Shown: positions 49,546 through 60,339, numbered from the stretch's first letter. The stretch: DNA of 64,000 nt from Schistocephalus solidus (GCA_017591395.1 WEDG01000883.1:1-64000); one strand, 5' to 3'. Translations and numbers: made by a program. Notes: a model not told the origin generated them from the letters alone.

Positions 49546-49721
49546 GCGTCTCTACGATAACCTGCGGTAAACCACCGTAGGCTAAACCACATCAACGCAA
49601 AATACTTCTACCATTACACACACCACACCCTCACCATCATCACGTACCTCAGACTATCACAATTTCCTAAAAACCGTAGCTTGGAAGGCTGCCAACCAAC
49701 GCTGACATCAGAACACGCCAT

Positions 49722-50310
49722 CGCCATCTTAACTCTGTCTTGAAACCGTGCCCAGGTGAAGGAGTGGACAGAGAGTGAGGTAGATGCAGCACAAGTCTAG
49801 TCCCTCTATAATCCACCACACGTTACCGTCCCGGCACCACGGTGTGGAGCATACGACGGACATCGTCGGATTACGACGGTTGAACTTTCGTATGTGTATA
49901 CGTTTAGTCTTTTTAGTGTGCCACCTAAACGGGCCGCGCGGTAGGTGCGTTGGACCACCATGGGGGCCCAAGTAAGGGTACGGTAGACGTTATTATTCAG
50001 GGACGAGGTCTCATAACAAATGCCGAATATGAGGGGTGCACGTGCCCAATATGACAACGCGAAGGTGTTGACTCATGCCGCACCCTGCTCTCCCACTCCA
50101 CGGGAATGCTTCATCTGCACCCGACCCCACCTCCGGCCTTCTTGACTATGCCTTAACACCGAGCACAGTCGGGCAACGGAAGAACGAGTGCGGTATATGC
50201 CGTGCAAGTCTTCTATCCCTTAAAACTAATTTGCACGCGTTACCGTCCCTGCACCACCATTCTGTTGAGCATACGGTTGATATCGTCAGCCAACGACGGT
50301 AGAACTGACG
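49722..50310 (+). repeat. LINE-A-associated tandem repeat, about 1.5 units
   Basis: It follows the 3' UTR of LINE-A copy 3. Shared blocks are TCTTGAAACCGTGCCCAGG, GCACCACGGTGTGGAGCATA, the CATCGTCGGATTACGACGG hairpin at 49861, CTAAACGGGCCGCG, ATGCCGAATATG, CTCCGGCCTTCTTGACTATG and AAAACTAATTTGCACGC. The second unit is cut short at about 50310. No gene. Confidence 0.7.
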
Positions 50311-51024
50311 TGTTTTTAGTAATTGATAACGACTGCTCCCTAAAAATCAATTAAACAGCAAATGTCAGCTTTAAAAGTGTCTACAATAGTTAGACGTAAA
50401 CAGAGGCCACAATTGTTGATTGATTGGGGTGGCACCTGCGTTGTTACTAAAGTCGTTCTTAGAGTACCAGGCTAATTCAATTAGACATAGGTCACACCTT
50501 TGCCCATCGAGCAACCCAAAAAGGTAAGCTAATACCGCACTCTGGGACCCCATCCTCAGTGTCCTCCATTAGCGGTAACAGTGAAAAACCAGAAAAAAGC
50601 GGCATGACAAGTGACTTTTTTTGGTTTATTTTTCATTAAAAAATATAGACAGCAAAAAAGCTTGCATATCCTCTTGAATGGAGTATAAAATTACAAAGAA
50701 AGAAATGCGGTCGAACGAGCGTACAGGTGACGTGGACGTCACAGAGCGGAAGGGTGTCATTTTTTCGAGGATTCTAAAAGTCAGTTAGAAGGTAAAACCG
50801 CACGGTGAACGGGAAATTTTAAGATGTGCTGTCCTTTAGTAGTATCATCACAGTGTCCTAACCTATTACGTGATTTAGGCGAACTCGAATGATTCAACTT
50901 TATATCAATAGTAAAAGTGGGCAGAATTCGAACCTGCGACAAAAAGGGCATTGTTTTTAGATCAACCAGTGCTGCAAATAGCATAAATCAAAATTGTTAT
51001 ATTTCGTGTGATTTTCACAGTGAA
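50311..51024. other. Unassigned DNA
   Basis: No coding family is recognised. It contains the minus-strand tRNA-like segment at 50905-50990 and an imperfect palindrome (TGACGTGGACGTCA near 50727) of unknown meaning. Confidence 0.4.
50905..50990 (-). tRNA. tRNA-like sequence, minus strand (pseudogene)
   Basis: On the minus strand GCAGGTTCGAATTCTGC forms a five-pair T-arm (one G-U pair) with a standard TTCGAAT loop. It is preceded about 45 nt upstream by GCAGCACTGGTTGATC, an A-box-like D-arm. The anticodon arm and acceptor are not convincing. A T4 run follows the acceptor side. Probably a tRNA pseudogene or the head of a SINE. Confidence 0.35.
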
Positions 51025-51490
51025 GACTGGGTTCGGGTGACTTAGCCGAATATGAGAAAAAATATATCGGCTCTCCTCAGGGCCTAGTAACTTCGATTTT
51101 CAGAGCGATGACTGTAAGCAAGCCGTGCACGCTCTCTCGCTGGATCTTTTATGGTACTTTTACAGTTCGTTGAAGCAAAAATAGCAAATAACGATGCATA
51201 CCATTCTACTTTATATACAAAACTATTCCATTTTACAGGACTACAAAACCGGGAATGATGTTTCGTGCTTGAGCTCCGGTCTGACTTCTTCAATCCATTG
51301 AATGGTCAACAAGGCAGTTGTGGAATCGAACGCAGAGTCAGCGTTCGAGAGACCGACGAAATAATTTTGGAGCTCTTATTCCTCCTGGACGCGCTGACTG
51401 CTGTTGTCTAGTAAAATCATATTGCCCATGGACAGCGTTTTCTACTGCACTCCTCCGACTACAAGAGTTTCGTAGCTTTGTATTGCAAAT
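51025..51490 (+). repeat. Unnamed dispersed repeat R2, copy 1
   Basis: It aligns block by block with 60340-60805: TTAGCC...AAT.TGAGAAAAAA, CGTTGAAGCAA.AATAG, CATACCATTCTACT, TTACAGGAC.ACAAAA, a TTGAATGGTC block, and GACTGCTGTTGTCTAGT then CGTTTTCTA. No frame is shared between the two copies, so I do not call it coding. Confidence 0.65.
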
Positions 51491-53426
51491 AAAGTGATAG
51501 TCTCAAAGGCGCGACCACACCGCGACCTGCTAAAACATCGAATGGATGAGCTTTCCCACTCTTCACCAAGCGGTACCACTTACCATACAATGGACAGAAA
51601 TATTACCAAGACTAGGTCTAAGGTGTGTGCCATACGTAAAAGTTAACCCCCCACAAATTGTCCAAGAATAACTGCAGACAATGTTTCCGAAATACTGACA
51701 GACTCAAGCATGCATACAGTACAGAACTTAAGACATGCTTGATAATCACTCGCAAACCGGCATCAACGCATGTATCAAAGCTTTGAAATATTAATAAACA
51801 ATCTGAAGTGAATTTAAAACTAAAAGAAAATATAAAAAGTAGTATTACTGTGTTGGGACATACCAACTATTAAAATGTGGCAAATTCTGAAAAGGTGAAA
51901 AATCGCTGTAAATGCGACGAATACATTTAAGTATAATTGTCAAGTAATAGCGTAAGCATGTCATTTTGTGAATATTAAGAGAAATATCCCTTTATCAAAT
52001 TTCTTATTAGACATTTCTGGTATTGTATTAAAAGTAGTTTCAGATCGTTCCTGAAATACCAGGGAATATTTCACGATTTTCACTGTCTTCAATCGATGGA
52101 TAATAAACTCAGATCTTGTTCTATATGCTATTAAAAACCTTCCAGATAAAATAGTTCTTAAAAGCATTTACCGAAATAGTGAGCTCATGAAAATTCCCTC
52201 TAATGGAGATTACCGTTTGCGTTATAATTGTACACCCAACCAAACATGAAAACTCATTGCGGAGAAAAATTAACTTCGACAACAAAAGTCGACAACATGC
52301 CTGAGATCAATTAGATAACGCGTTTAAAGAAGTGCGTTGCCTAGACACTTCGCTGACGAATATATGCGAACTTTACCTTTTTCAAGTCAAGGTGAGAATG
52401 TGGAAATTTTATCAGTTTTGTGACTTTCCTGAAAGTAGGTGACATCTTTTCAGCTGATAATGAAAAAACTTACTTTTCGCTTTATATTGGAGCTTTTATA
52501 CATGCATTTACGTTCTAAGACTACATATATACAACAGAGTATCCAAGTATATATTAAGATTTCGCAAAAATGCTGTGCATTGCTGTGCCGTGCATTGCGT
52601 TTCTAAATTCCAATTTTCGGAAATCATATTATAAAAAATTACCTTATCCTACACTTCCAAGTTAACATAAGTGTTTCAATAGTCTGTCACCATCGTATCG
52701 TGTAGTGGTCTGTTAACGGTCTTTATTTTCACAGTAATAAAACAAAATACTGCTTAAGAAGTTCCTTCCTGCATTTCACAGTAATAAAACAAAATACTGC
52801 TTAAGAAGTTCCTTCCTGCATTTCGTCAGGATTTGCACGAAATATCTCCTAAGGCTGAATTCTTTGCTTGCTTTCGGAAACCAATGCGATTCCTGATTTT
52901 CTTTGATATAAGATCAAAATTGCAGGTCCTCGAAGAGATTTATTTGAAAACAATCCTACTTATCTGAATGGTCTTTTATAGTACAATGCACAAAAGGTAC
53001 GAACTTTGCTCTGTGATATTAAATGGCATAGGAAATTTCTTAGGTGTCCGCCAAACTCTGATTTCGTCTTAATCCAGTCCGTTTTCTTTTAATATATAAG
53101 GTTAAATACGTACTGCCCAAATCTACCAAAATAATAAGAACAAATTAAGAGTAAATAAGTTACTAAAATATTGATTGCCTAATGTAGATCGCCCAATGAG
53201 AAAAGGAGAATAGCAGGTACTACAGACGAGCGCAGGTGAGCAAATGAAGGAGAAAAGTACCGAGCCATGGCTTGAAAGATTTCCCGATTAACCCCAGGAC
53301 TCAGATTCAGGCTGAATTGGCTCTTTTTTTATGTGATTTTCGTGTGAGATTTCAGCCACCGGCACCGAACGCTGGCAGGGAGATCGGCCCGTTGATGGCA
53401 AAAATGAGCAAGACATAGACATTTGT
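51491..53426. other. Unassigned DNA with a perfect 47-bp duplication
   Basis: AT-rich. No protein family or RNA is recognised. The only structure seen is the tandem duplication at 52727-52820. Confidence 0.4.
52727..52820 (+). repeat. Perfect 2 x 47-bp tandem duplication
   Basis: Bases 52727-52773 are repeated without any mismatch at 52774-52820. The unit starts TTTCACAGTAATAAAAC and ends CCTTCCTGCA, and a further TTTC follows. Perfect identity amid decayed surroundings suggests a recent slip or an assembly artefact. Confidence 0.9.
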
Positions 53427-54135
53427 TTATCACCTCGCCTGCGCACACCAAGGTTCGAGTAGAGTGGGCGAGGGAGAAAACACTGAGGTAAATGTTGCGC
53501 ACGTTAACCACACTGTGAAACAATTCACGCAAAAGTCATCGCAGCGTGCATAGGATACTAACGTATAATTATGGAGCACCCAAAGGTGAGAGAAATAGCG
53601 CAGGAATACGGCATTTGCATAAAGTGCATTATTAGATTAAATATGTTAAAACTAGACGTGATCATCGGAAAAAAACTGCAAAACAAAACTGTTAGCATGA
53701 GGTCATCAAGACTTTCAAAACAAAAATTGATCGGGAAACCTTCGGAAATAAAGTTACGCACCCTTGTGGACAACTTCAATGTGATGATTGATGTATGCCT
53801 TCCGTGTAAACGTTTTGCCGCACACGTCACACGCAAAGTCTCGGAGATCTAAAAAGCACATCAAAGGCGGAATTAATTGACAAAGTACTGAAAATAATTA
53901 TCCAAAATTGAATGCATTTTACTATTGGAATTGTAACTGACCCTGAATATCAGCACTAAGCGTTTAAAATGTGGAGGCTGTGTTGGGTGATACACTGGCA
54001 GACGTCCTATCCTAGACAGTTTTAGTAGTGGTTGCTGTTGGTTAGAGTAAATGATAGAGATCAAACTCACACAGGCGCGACGGATCCCGGAGAAATGGCA
54101 AAGCAGATTAAGAAATCTGTTGCAGTGGCGGGAAG
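53427..54135 (-). mobile_element. Zinc-finger-exon element, copy 1
   Basis: This segment is homologous, in the same orientation, to 57497-58751. It shares the start ATCACCTCGCCTGCGC, a GGTTCGAGTAGA block, CACTGTGAA.CAATTCACGCAA, CATCGGAAAA, the finger exon, TTGCTGTTGGTTAGAG and a GAAATCTGT.GCAG end. It lacks about 740 bp found in the other copy. No transposase is seen. The only coding trace is the C2H2 exon. It is bordered on the right by the LINE-A-associated repeat. It could instead be a segmental duplication of part of a zinc-finger gene. Confidence 0.55.
53762..53848 (-). CDS. Single C2H2 zinc-finger exon (87 nt), minus strand
   Basis: On the minus strand an acceptor GTGCTTTTTAG precedes the exon and a donor GTGCGTAAC follows it. 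The reading frame, entered after 2 nt, encodes RDFACDVCGKTFTRKAY, INHH, IEVVHK: C-x2-C-x12-H-x4-H with all four ligands, a Phe core residue and a trailing HK(G) linker. Length and phases match the exons at 7690 and 58540. No neighbouring exon of the same gene could be found, so its host transcript is unknown. Confidence 0.6.
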
Positions 54136-54965
54136 AGACAGTGTGTGGATGTGTTTTTGCACCCTAAACGGTCCGTGTGGTAGATGCGCTGGACCGGCAC
54201 GGGGATCAAGTCAGAGTACAGCTGGCGTTATTATTCGGGGATGAGGTCCCATACAAAATGCCGCACATTGGGGTGCACGTACCTAACATGGGCACATGAA
54301 TGTGCCGGCTCATGCCGTACTCCACTCTCCCACTCCATGGGAGCTTAGTAATCTGCGTCCGACACCACCTCCGGTCTTCTTGACTATGCCTTGACACCAA
54401 GCACAGGTGAGTAGGGGAAGAGAGAGTGTGGTAGATGCAGGGAAAGTCTGATATCACTTAAAACTAATTTGCGCACAAGTCACTGTCCCTGCACCACCCC
54501 TCTGTGGAGTATACGGTGTACATCGTCGAAAACGACGGTTGAACTAGCGTGTGTGTCTGTCCTCTAAACAGGACGCTTGGCAGATGCGCTGGAACAACAC
54601 GGGGACCAAACAAGGGTGCTGTAGGCGTTATTTGGATTGAGCTTCCATAATAAATGTCCAACATGGGCAGGCGTAGGTGCCGGCATAGGCTGCATCAGTC
54701 ACTCTTGTACGTCATGGCAATCCCATTCCGTGGTATCCGAGCCAGGTGCAGCGGCACAGTTAGAGGCGGATCCGGCCACATGCACCCGAACCCGCCCGTT
54801 GTCTGTCTCGAAACCGGGACCAGGCGGGTAAGGGGACAGAGAGTTCATTAGTTGAAGCGTTAGTCTACAAACAGGTAAAAATAATCCACGCGCAAGTTAC
54901 CGTCCCTGCACCACCCCCTATGGAGCACACAGTGGACATCCTGGAACCAACGGTCGAACTGTCGT
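54136..54965 (+). repeat. LINE-A-associated tandem repeat, two units upstream of LINE-A copy 4
   Basis: Units are phased by AAAACTAATTTGCGC at about 54459 and AAAATAATCCACGCGC at about 54885 (about 426 bp). Both have the CTCCGGTCTT or similar, GTCCCTGCACCACCCC, CTAAACGG and GATGCGCTGGA blocks. The CATCGTCGAAAACGACGG hairpin is at 54521. Here the repeat precedes a LINE-A 5' UTR, while at 11290 and 49722 it follows a LINE-A 3' UTR. Confidence 0.7.
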
Positions 54966-57496
54966 GTGGGGTCTAGCGATACTTGATAGGGAAGGCACCA
55001 CGAAGGAAGCAATAAAATGTTCAATTTGTCTTGTACAGATGGTGAAAGCTGTTGTGACCGCACCCTGGGCAATAGACACAACCGGTGGGCTAAACCAGGT
55101 TTCCACAACCGGTATGACTGCTCCCTCCCCCTCCTCCACCCCTTCCTTTTCTCCTTCTGCACATTACCCCTCTTCCCTCACCTTAATCTCTTCCCCCATG
55201 GTTCAAATGTCTTAAGGCGGGCACGACAGCAATAGAGGATGTCATTCTCTTACTAAACCATTTCGTGATCTATAATGGAGTTCGGTAACCGTAGGGGATG
55301 ACAAAGCAGCCCGATTTAAGGACAGAATAGGTACCCTAAACAAATGATGACAGCTGCAGCGGACTGTGGTTCGCAGACCGCAAATTACCTTGCTAAACAA
55401 CTCAAAACTATACGAACACATCTTCTTCCTATCCCACTGAAGCCGTACCCTGCGAGTTACCCCAGGGCTGCTCGAGTGAGTCCGCTCACACTAGCAGCCT
55501 TGAATGTTTGTTCTCTTTTAAACAATCCGAGAAGCAACCAAACACAACAGATGACGGTAAAAGTCGATCTTAAACTGGGGCACTATAATGTGGACATCGA
55601 TGCACTCAACGAAACCCTATTCTCCGAGCAAGGCTAACGGTAGGAGTTGGGTGCCGGGTATACCTTCTACTGGAGTGGCCGCCAACAGGCAGAGCAACCC
55701 GTATGCCGGCGTTGGTTTTGCCATCCTAACCGACATCGTGGAACGTCTGCACTGTCTGCCGCAGGATCTCAAGGATCGCTTGATCAGCCTCCGCCTGCCT
55801 CTTCGGGGAGACACGTTCGCCATCATCATCAGCACCTACACACTTCCAATGCCGAGCTTCCAGAAGGCAAGGAACGAATTCTACGAGGATCTGCACGCCC
55901 TCTTGGCGACTGTGCCGAAGGCACATAAGTTAATTGTCCTTTGTGACTTTAACGCAGGCGTCGGGACAGGCCATGCCACGTATAGAGGAAAGCTGGGCCC
56001 CATGGTTCCGACTGCTTCAAGAGCAGTGCACCGCTTCATACTGAGCAGTATTTTCTTTTGCCTTCCAATGCTGCAGAAGGCGACCTGGATGCACACCCTA
56101 GTTGAGGCACTGGCACCTTCTTGATAGTGTCCTCGTCCAGAGGCGAGACCAGGAAGTGCTGGTGAGACGGGCGATCCCAGGTGCCGACAGATGGACGGAG
56201 CATCGTCTCGTTATCTTAAAGATGAGGCATTGTCTGCAGCCACACAGGAAACCTCAAGGTAAGTGACCACCAGGCAAGGTTAATAATGTTTTGTTGAATG
56301 TACTCGCTGACCATCTCCATTTCAGCAACGAACTGGCCAATGGGTTAGCCAACCTTCCAGTCACTAACGAGAACACCTACGTGGAGAACCAATGGATTCA
56401 ACTGAGGGACATGGTGCAGTCCACCGCCCTGGATGTCTTTGGCGGCGCATTTCGTCAACACCAGGACTGCTTCGATAACAACGACGCAGCCATCAACACT
56501 GCTAATTGAGAAGAGCATAAAGGCTACGCTGATCACCCTACCGATGCAAACAAGACAGCCTTCTACCGAAGTCACCGCCTTGTACAACATCGAATGTGGG
56601 AAATGCAGGACACCTGGATGGCTCGCAAGGTCGTGGAGATCCCAAGGGTACGCGGACAGCAACAAATAAAAGAATTTTATCGCCGCCACCAAGGCTGTCT
56701 TTGGTCGCCTCATCAAACAAACCACTCCTCTTCTCATTAGTGACGGAAATACCCTGCTGATTGAGAAGCGGCAAATCCTAAAGCGCTGGGCCAAGAACTT
56801 CAGAAGCATATGTAACCGGCCCTCCACCATCTCTGCCGCCAAAATCGACCGACTACCTCAAGTAAAGACCAACGCTGACCTCTCGCGAATAAACCATCAG
56901 GGCCGTGCAGTTAAATCTCCAGTGGGAAAATATCTAGGTGAGAGGCGATCACTGCAGAGATTTACAAGCACATCGGCCGCCAAATTACGAACAGCTCACA
57001 GCACTCTCTCAGATGTGACGCCAGGGACAGATCCTCAGGATCTCAAGGACGCCGTAATTGTCCATCTCTAAAGGAAAAAAAAGGCAACCGCCGACTCTGT
57101 GACAACGACTGAGGTATCTCGCTGTTAAAAGCACCGAAAAAATCTTCGCCTACGTCCTCCTCAATTGCTTCAACAGCCGGCTGGAACAAGGAATCCTTCC
57201 TGAAAGCCAATGTGGCTCCCAATGACACTGCGGAAAAACCGACATGATTTTCCCCTCTCGTCAGCTACAAGAGAAGGGCCAGGAGATGCGAGCCCATTTC
57301 TACTCAAACTTCGTGTATCAGACGAAAGCAATCGACACAGTGAATCACAACGAAATGTGAAAAATCAAGCAGAAATTTGGCTGTCCCGGTGAATAAAATC
57401 ACATGGTGCGCAGCTTTATGATGGCAAAATGGCGCACGTGAACGAAGCCGTATCAGAGGCATTCGCAGTGACCAACCGAGTGAAGCAGGGCTGCGT
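54966..57496 (+). mobile_element. LINE-A copy 4, 5' part: UTR, endonuclease, RT to motif B
   Basis: The 5' UTR runs to about 55400. The coding region begins with LTLAALNVCSLLNNPRSN (55490), then VDIDALNETLFSEQG, GAGYTFYWSGR, GVGFAILTDIV, CDFNAGVGTGH (55943, GDFN with Gly changed to Cys), MHTLVEALAP, and RT blocks IRAVQ (about 56893) and FVYQTKAID (motif A region near 57310, Phe-Asp changed to Ile-Asp). It stops inside the block VTNRVKQGCV at 57496, where a 1.25-kb insertion begins. The element resumes at 58752. At least eight frameshifts. Confidence 0.85.
55588..56124 (+). pseudogene. LINE-A copy 4, endonuclease (178-aa frame)
   Basis: From residue 45 this frame carries the endonuclease body: YAGVGFAILTDIVERL, PQDLKDRLISLRLPL, FAIIISTYTLPMPS, ARNEFYEDLHALLATVPKA, LIVLCDFNAGVG and GKLGPMVP. 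Asp and Asn of the GDFN motif are retained, Gly is Cys. The first 40 residues are out of frame relative to the family. A C-terminal block LVIL near 56210 lies in another frame. Confidence 0.75.
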
Positions 57497-58751
57497 TAAT
57501 CACCTCGCCTGCGCCCACCTAGGATCGAGTAGAATGGGGCCGGGGCCACGTTCACCATACTGTGAACCAATTCACGCAAGTAACCGCAGCGTCCTTAGGA
57601 TACTGGTCATGCTAATCACTTGCGTTGGACGAACTAAGGAAGTGCCGTTTTGTGTGTAGGTGACATGAGCATACGTGGGACTTTAGCTAAAGTTGACGAT
57701 GCAGAATTATACACATTAGGAAAGTGAGTGCGTCTGACGGAAAGAAAAGGCAATCAACACCAGGCTGTTTAACTTAACACCTCCATCGTATAAATACCGC
57801 TGCCGAAAATAAATAGCAAGACAAAACCCTGGTTTGGATGTCGCGACGACAGTTAAAACTAAATCCATCTAAATAATTGAACAAGCCTCCGGGAATAGAG
57901 TTGGCAGACTTTTTAATACCAATGCAAATGCACGTTTTTCCGCGAGCTAGCTTCCCGTCATGGCACGAATGAGATTCTATTGCAGGCTTAACAAAAGGAA
58001 CTTTTTGAAAGGTTCCATCAACAGCTAAAGACGGCCTTCCTGGTGCAGAGCGGTCCGACCAGCTGCCTCGAATGATATTCAAAATCCGTTTTGACATTCT
58101 CTTGCAACTGAACCGCAGTGGGCGTGGGTTGAAATCGGGAGTGAAATGTTGCGCAATTGGAGCAAAGCATGAAATACTTCACGCGCAAGTCACCACCTTG
58201 TCCTTATGATAGTGTTCGTTCTTGCAGTTGGTGTTGGGCATATTAGGGTAGGGCTGGCTTTCGGGATGGGGTGACTAGGAGCTGCGTGAAGTCAAATGCG
58301 ATGCGACTGGTACTGAGGATGGTGTAGCACATAAACACGGAGGACCCCGTTTTTTTCCAAAGGTGAGACGAATGGCGCAGGGCTTACGGCAGTTACAGTA
58401 AGTGCCTTAGTAGATTAGACTTCCTAAAAGGAAAGGTTATCATCGGAAAAGAAACTGCAAGGCGAAAGATGTTAGGCTGGGTTCATGACGACATTCAAAA
58501 CAAACGTAAAAAGGAAAATCGTTAGGAAAAGATACTTGCCCTTGTGGATGACATCATATTGCCGATTCATGTTTGACTTCCTTGCAAACGATTTGCCGCA
58601 CACCTCACACAAAAATTCTCGCACTCCTACAACACAAATGATTTCGGGTTGCTGTTGGTTAGAGCGAATAAAACACACAGATGTGGAGGCCACAGACAAC
58701 TGCTAAACCCAATTGAGAAATCTGTAGCAGAAGCAGGTGGAGACAATATGT
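57497..58751 (-). mobile_element. Zinc-finger-exon element, copy 2, inserted in LINE-A copy 4
   Basis: The insert is bounded by a 29-nt direct repeat of LINE-A sequence: 57468-57496 and 58752-58780 differ at three positions. LINE-A reading stops at QGCV on the left and resumes with TNGVKQGCVLAPN on the right, so the flanks are the two sides of one target. The insert shares its ends and finger exon with 53427-54135 and carries about 740 bp more (about 57600-58340). No transposase or RT is recognised in it. A 29-bp target duplication would be long for known DNA transposons. Two independent LINE-A breakpoints are an alternative. Confidence 0.6.
58540..58626 (-). pseudogene. Single C2H2 zinc-finger exon (87 nt) with lost first His
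   Basis: On the minus strand, acceptor TTGTGTTGTAG, then 2 nt, then REFLCEVCGKSFARKSN, MNRQ, YDVIHKG. Both Cys and the last His are in place, but the first zinc His is Gln (CAA). The donor position has GCAAGT instead of GTAAGT. Exon length and phases equal those of the exons at 7690 and 53762. It is probably a decaying copy of the same exon family. A working GC-AG intron is possible but the lost ligand argues against function. Confidence 0.6.
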
Positions 58752-60035
58752 GTGACCAACGGCGTAAAGCAGGGCTGCGTACTGGCACCCAACCCTTCAG
58801 TCTCATGTTCTCTGCTACGCTGATGGACCCCTAACGTGATGAGCGCCCTGGGATCCGCTTTGCCTACAGGACTGACGGGCACTTTCTCAACTGTCAGCGT
58901 ATGCAGGCCCAAACGCGTGTGTCTACGACTACAGTCCATGATATGCTCTTCGCGGATGACTGCGCCTTAACATGACGGAGGAGGACATGCAAAGGAGCAT
59001 GGACCCGCAGGCTGCGCCAATTTTTGATATTCAATCCGTACACCCAAAACGGTGGTTATGCACCAACCGCCGCCCAGCGCGGAATAAAATGCTCCCCGAA
59101 TCCATGTCAATGGCGCTCAACTGAAAATCTGGAAAACTTTGATTATCTGGGATGCACACTGTCACGCAATAAGAGAATCGACGAGGTTGCTCAACGGATA
59201 TCCAAAGCAAGCTAGGCCTTCGGTCAGCTGCAGACCTCCGTGTGAAAACATCACGGTATTCACCTGAAAACCAAACTGAAGATGTACAAGGCCGTCGTCT
59301 TGACGACACTCCTCTAAAGAGCGGAGACCTGGACCATCTACTCGAACCAAGCCAGGAAGCAGAATCACTTCCATCTGAGTTGCCTCCGCAGACTACTAAA
59401 CCTGAGATGTCAAGACAGGATCTCGGACAAGGAAGTCCTGGAGAGTCCAAGCCATGCTGAGGTGATGTAACTGCGATGAAGCGGTCACCTGGTGAGAATG
59501 GACGACGAGCGACTACCCAAACAACTTTTCTGCGGAGACGTCGCAAAGGGGGCTCGCCGAGAGGGAGGTCAAAAACGACGCTACAATGAGACTTTTAAGA
59601 AAGCTTTGAAGCAACTGCAAATCAACCCGGCAATCTGCAAAGACTTGCCCAGGATATACCGGCGTGAGTTAGATCCGTGCAGATTGGTGCAGCAATCTAT
59701 GAGGCCAACCGGATTGTCGCTGCTAAGGCCAAAAGGGCAGCTCGCACGCCACAAGCACCTCGGATTCACACCGCCAATGCCCAAGCCCTGCCAACGTGTC
59801 CACGCTGTCAACGCAGACTCCGCACGCGAATCGGCCTGGTAAGACATCTTCGAAGTCACTACAATCACAATCCAACAACATTAGCTTGTGCCACTCCTGC
59901 CTCGACCTCGCAACGATGACCAGCCCAAACTCTGATAACCACTTCTACGATGCCACGCCACACACGATTACTGACATCTTCCTCCCTCCTCCAGCCCTTG
60001 TGCCGATCACGGCGACGGTTAGCGGATTTTCGTAG
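58752..60035 (+). mobile_element. LINE-A copy 4, 3' part: RT motif C to finger tail
   Basis: Continuation of the copy begun at 54966: TNGVKQGCVLAPN, SLMFSATLMD, MLFADDCA (FADD at 58949-58960), the NFDYLGCTLSRNKRIDE block (about 59130), [16 protein letters not shown] traces, RMDDERLPKQLF (59492), GARREGGQKRRY, LKQLQINPA and AKAKRAAR, then one finger. It ends at about 60035 in the linker after that finger, so it is 3' truncated. Several frameshifts. Confidence 0.85.
59797..59859 (+). pseudogene. C2H2 finger in LINE-A copy 4
   Basis: CPRC, twelve residues (QRRLRTRIGLVR), His, LRS, His: all four ligands of a C-x2-C-x12-H-x3-H finger are present. The equivalent finger in copy 1 is frameshifted (about 9893) and the one in copy 3 is lost. 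This supports the finger tail as an ancestral part of the LINE. Confidence 0.75.
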
Positions 60036-60339
60036 TCAGACTCAGCTAAAAGTATTAGGGCAGATGCTCTAAATAGCCAGGAAATAGTAAGTGTGGGGGT
60101 GTGGGTTGAGGGCGTTCCAACGTCAACGGTTATAGGCTGGTTCTGTCAGGAGCATAGGGTGGGGCGAGAGTTAGGCCGGGGAAGGAGGCTTTGACAATCA
60201 GCTACGTCTCTGTCTTGTCACTGTACCACGACTTGGCGGGTGCGAACATCGTCCAGAAATAGAAGGCTATCTCCCAGTGGAAGCTAACACTGGATGAACC
60301 TGATTCACTTTACTGGGCGGCGTTTCATGCGAAACAGAC
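60036..60339. other. Unassigned DNA
   Basis: I see nothing recognisable between the truncated LINE-A copy and repeat R2. Confidence 0.35.

Larger units (their letters stand above)
46170..49720 (+). mobile_element. LINE-A copy 3, internally deleted, with 5' UTR, RT and finger tail
   Basis: A 5' UTR (about 46170-46600) is alignable with that of copy 4 (CTCACTAAACCA, CGTAGATCGCAAA blocks). The endonuclease starts with DIAALSENRFS (46629) but jumps at about 46733 from the SGRPKAKR block to the HVDAPS/MHPRSR block, which deletes the GDFN region. An RT fragment follows from SSGKAPGSD (about 47070), with a damaged motif A (about 47450) and LFADDSALN (FADD at 47781-47792). Post-RT blocks include LRLSGRLVKMDDKRLRKRL, GARRQGGQKRRY and RRSVKTGAAIYEA (to 48700). 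The zinc-finger tail and 3' UTR follow. A segment of about 115 bp (48490-48603) interrupts the KHLRY...LQIN block. Many frameshifts. Confidence 0.88.

Noticed and set aside
56345..56842. 165-aa minus-strand frame
   Set aside because: It is antisense to LINE-A copy 4 RT blocks readable on the plus strand; no motif of its own.
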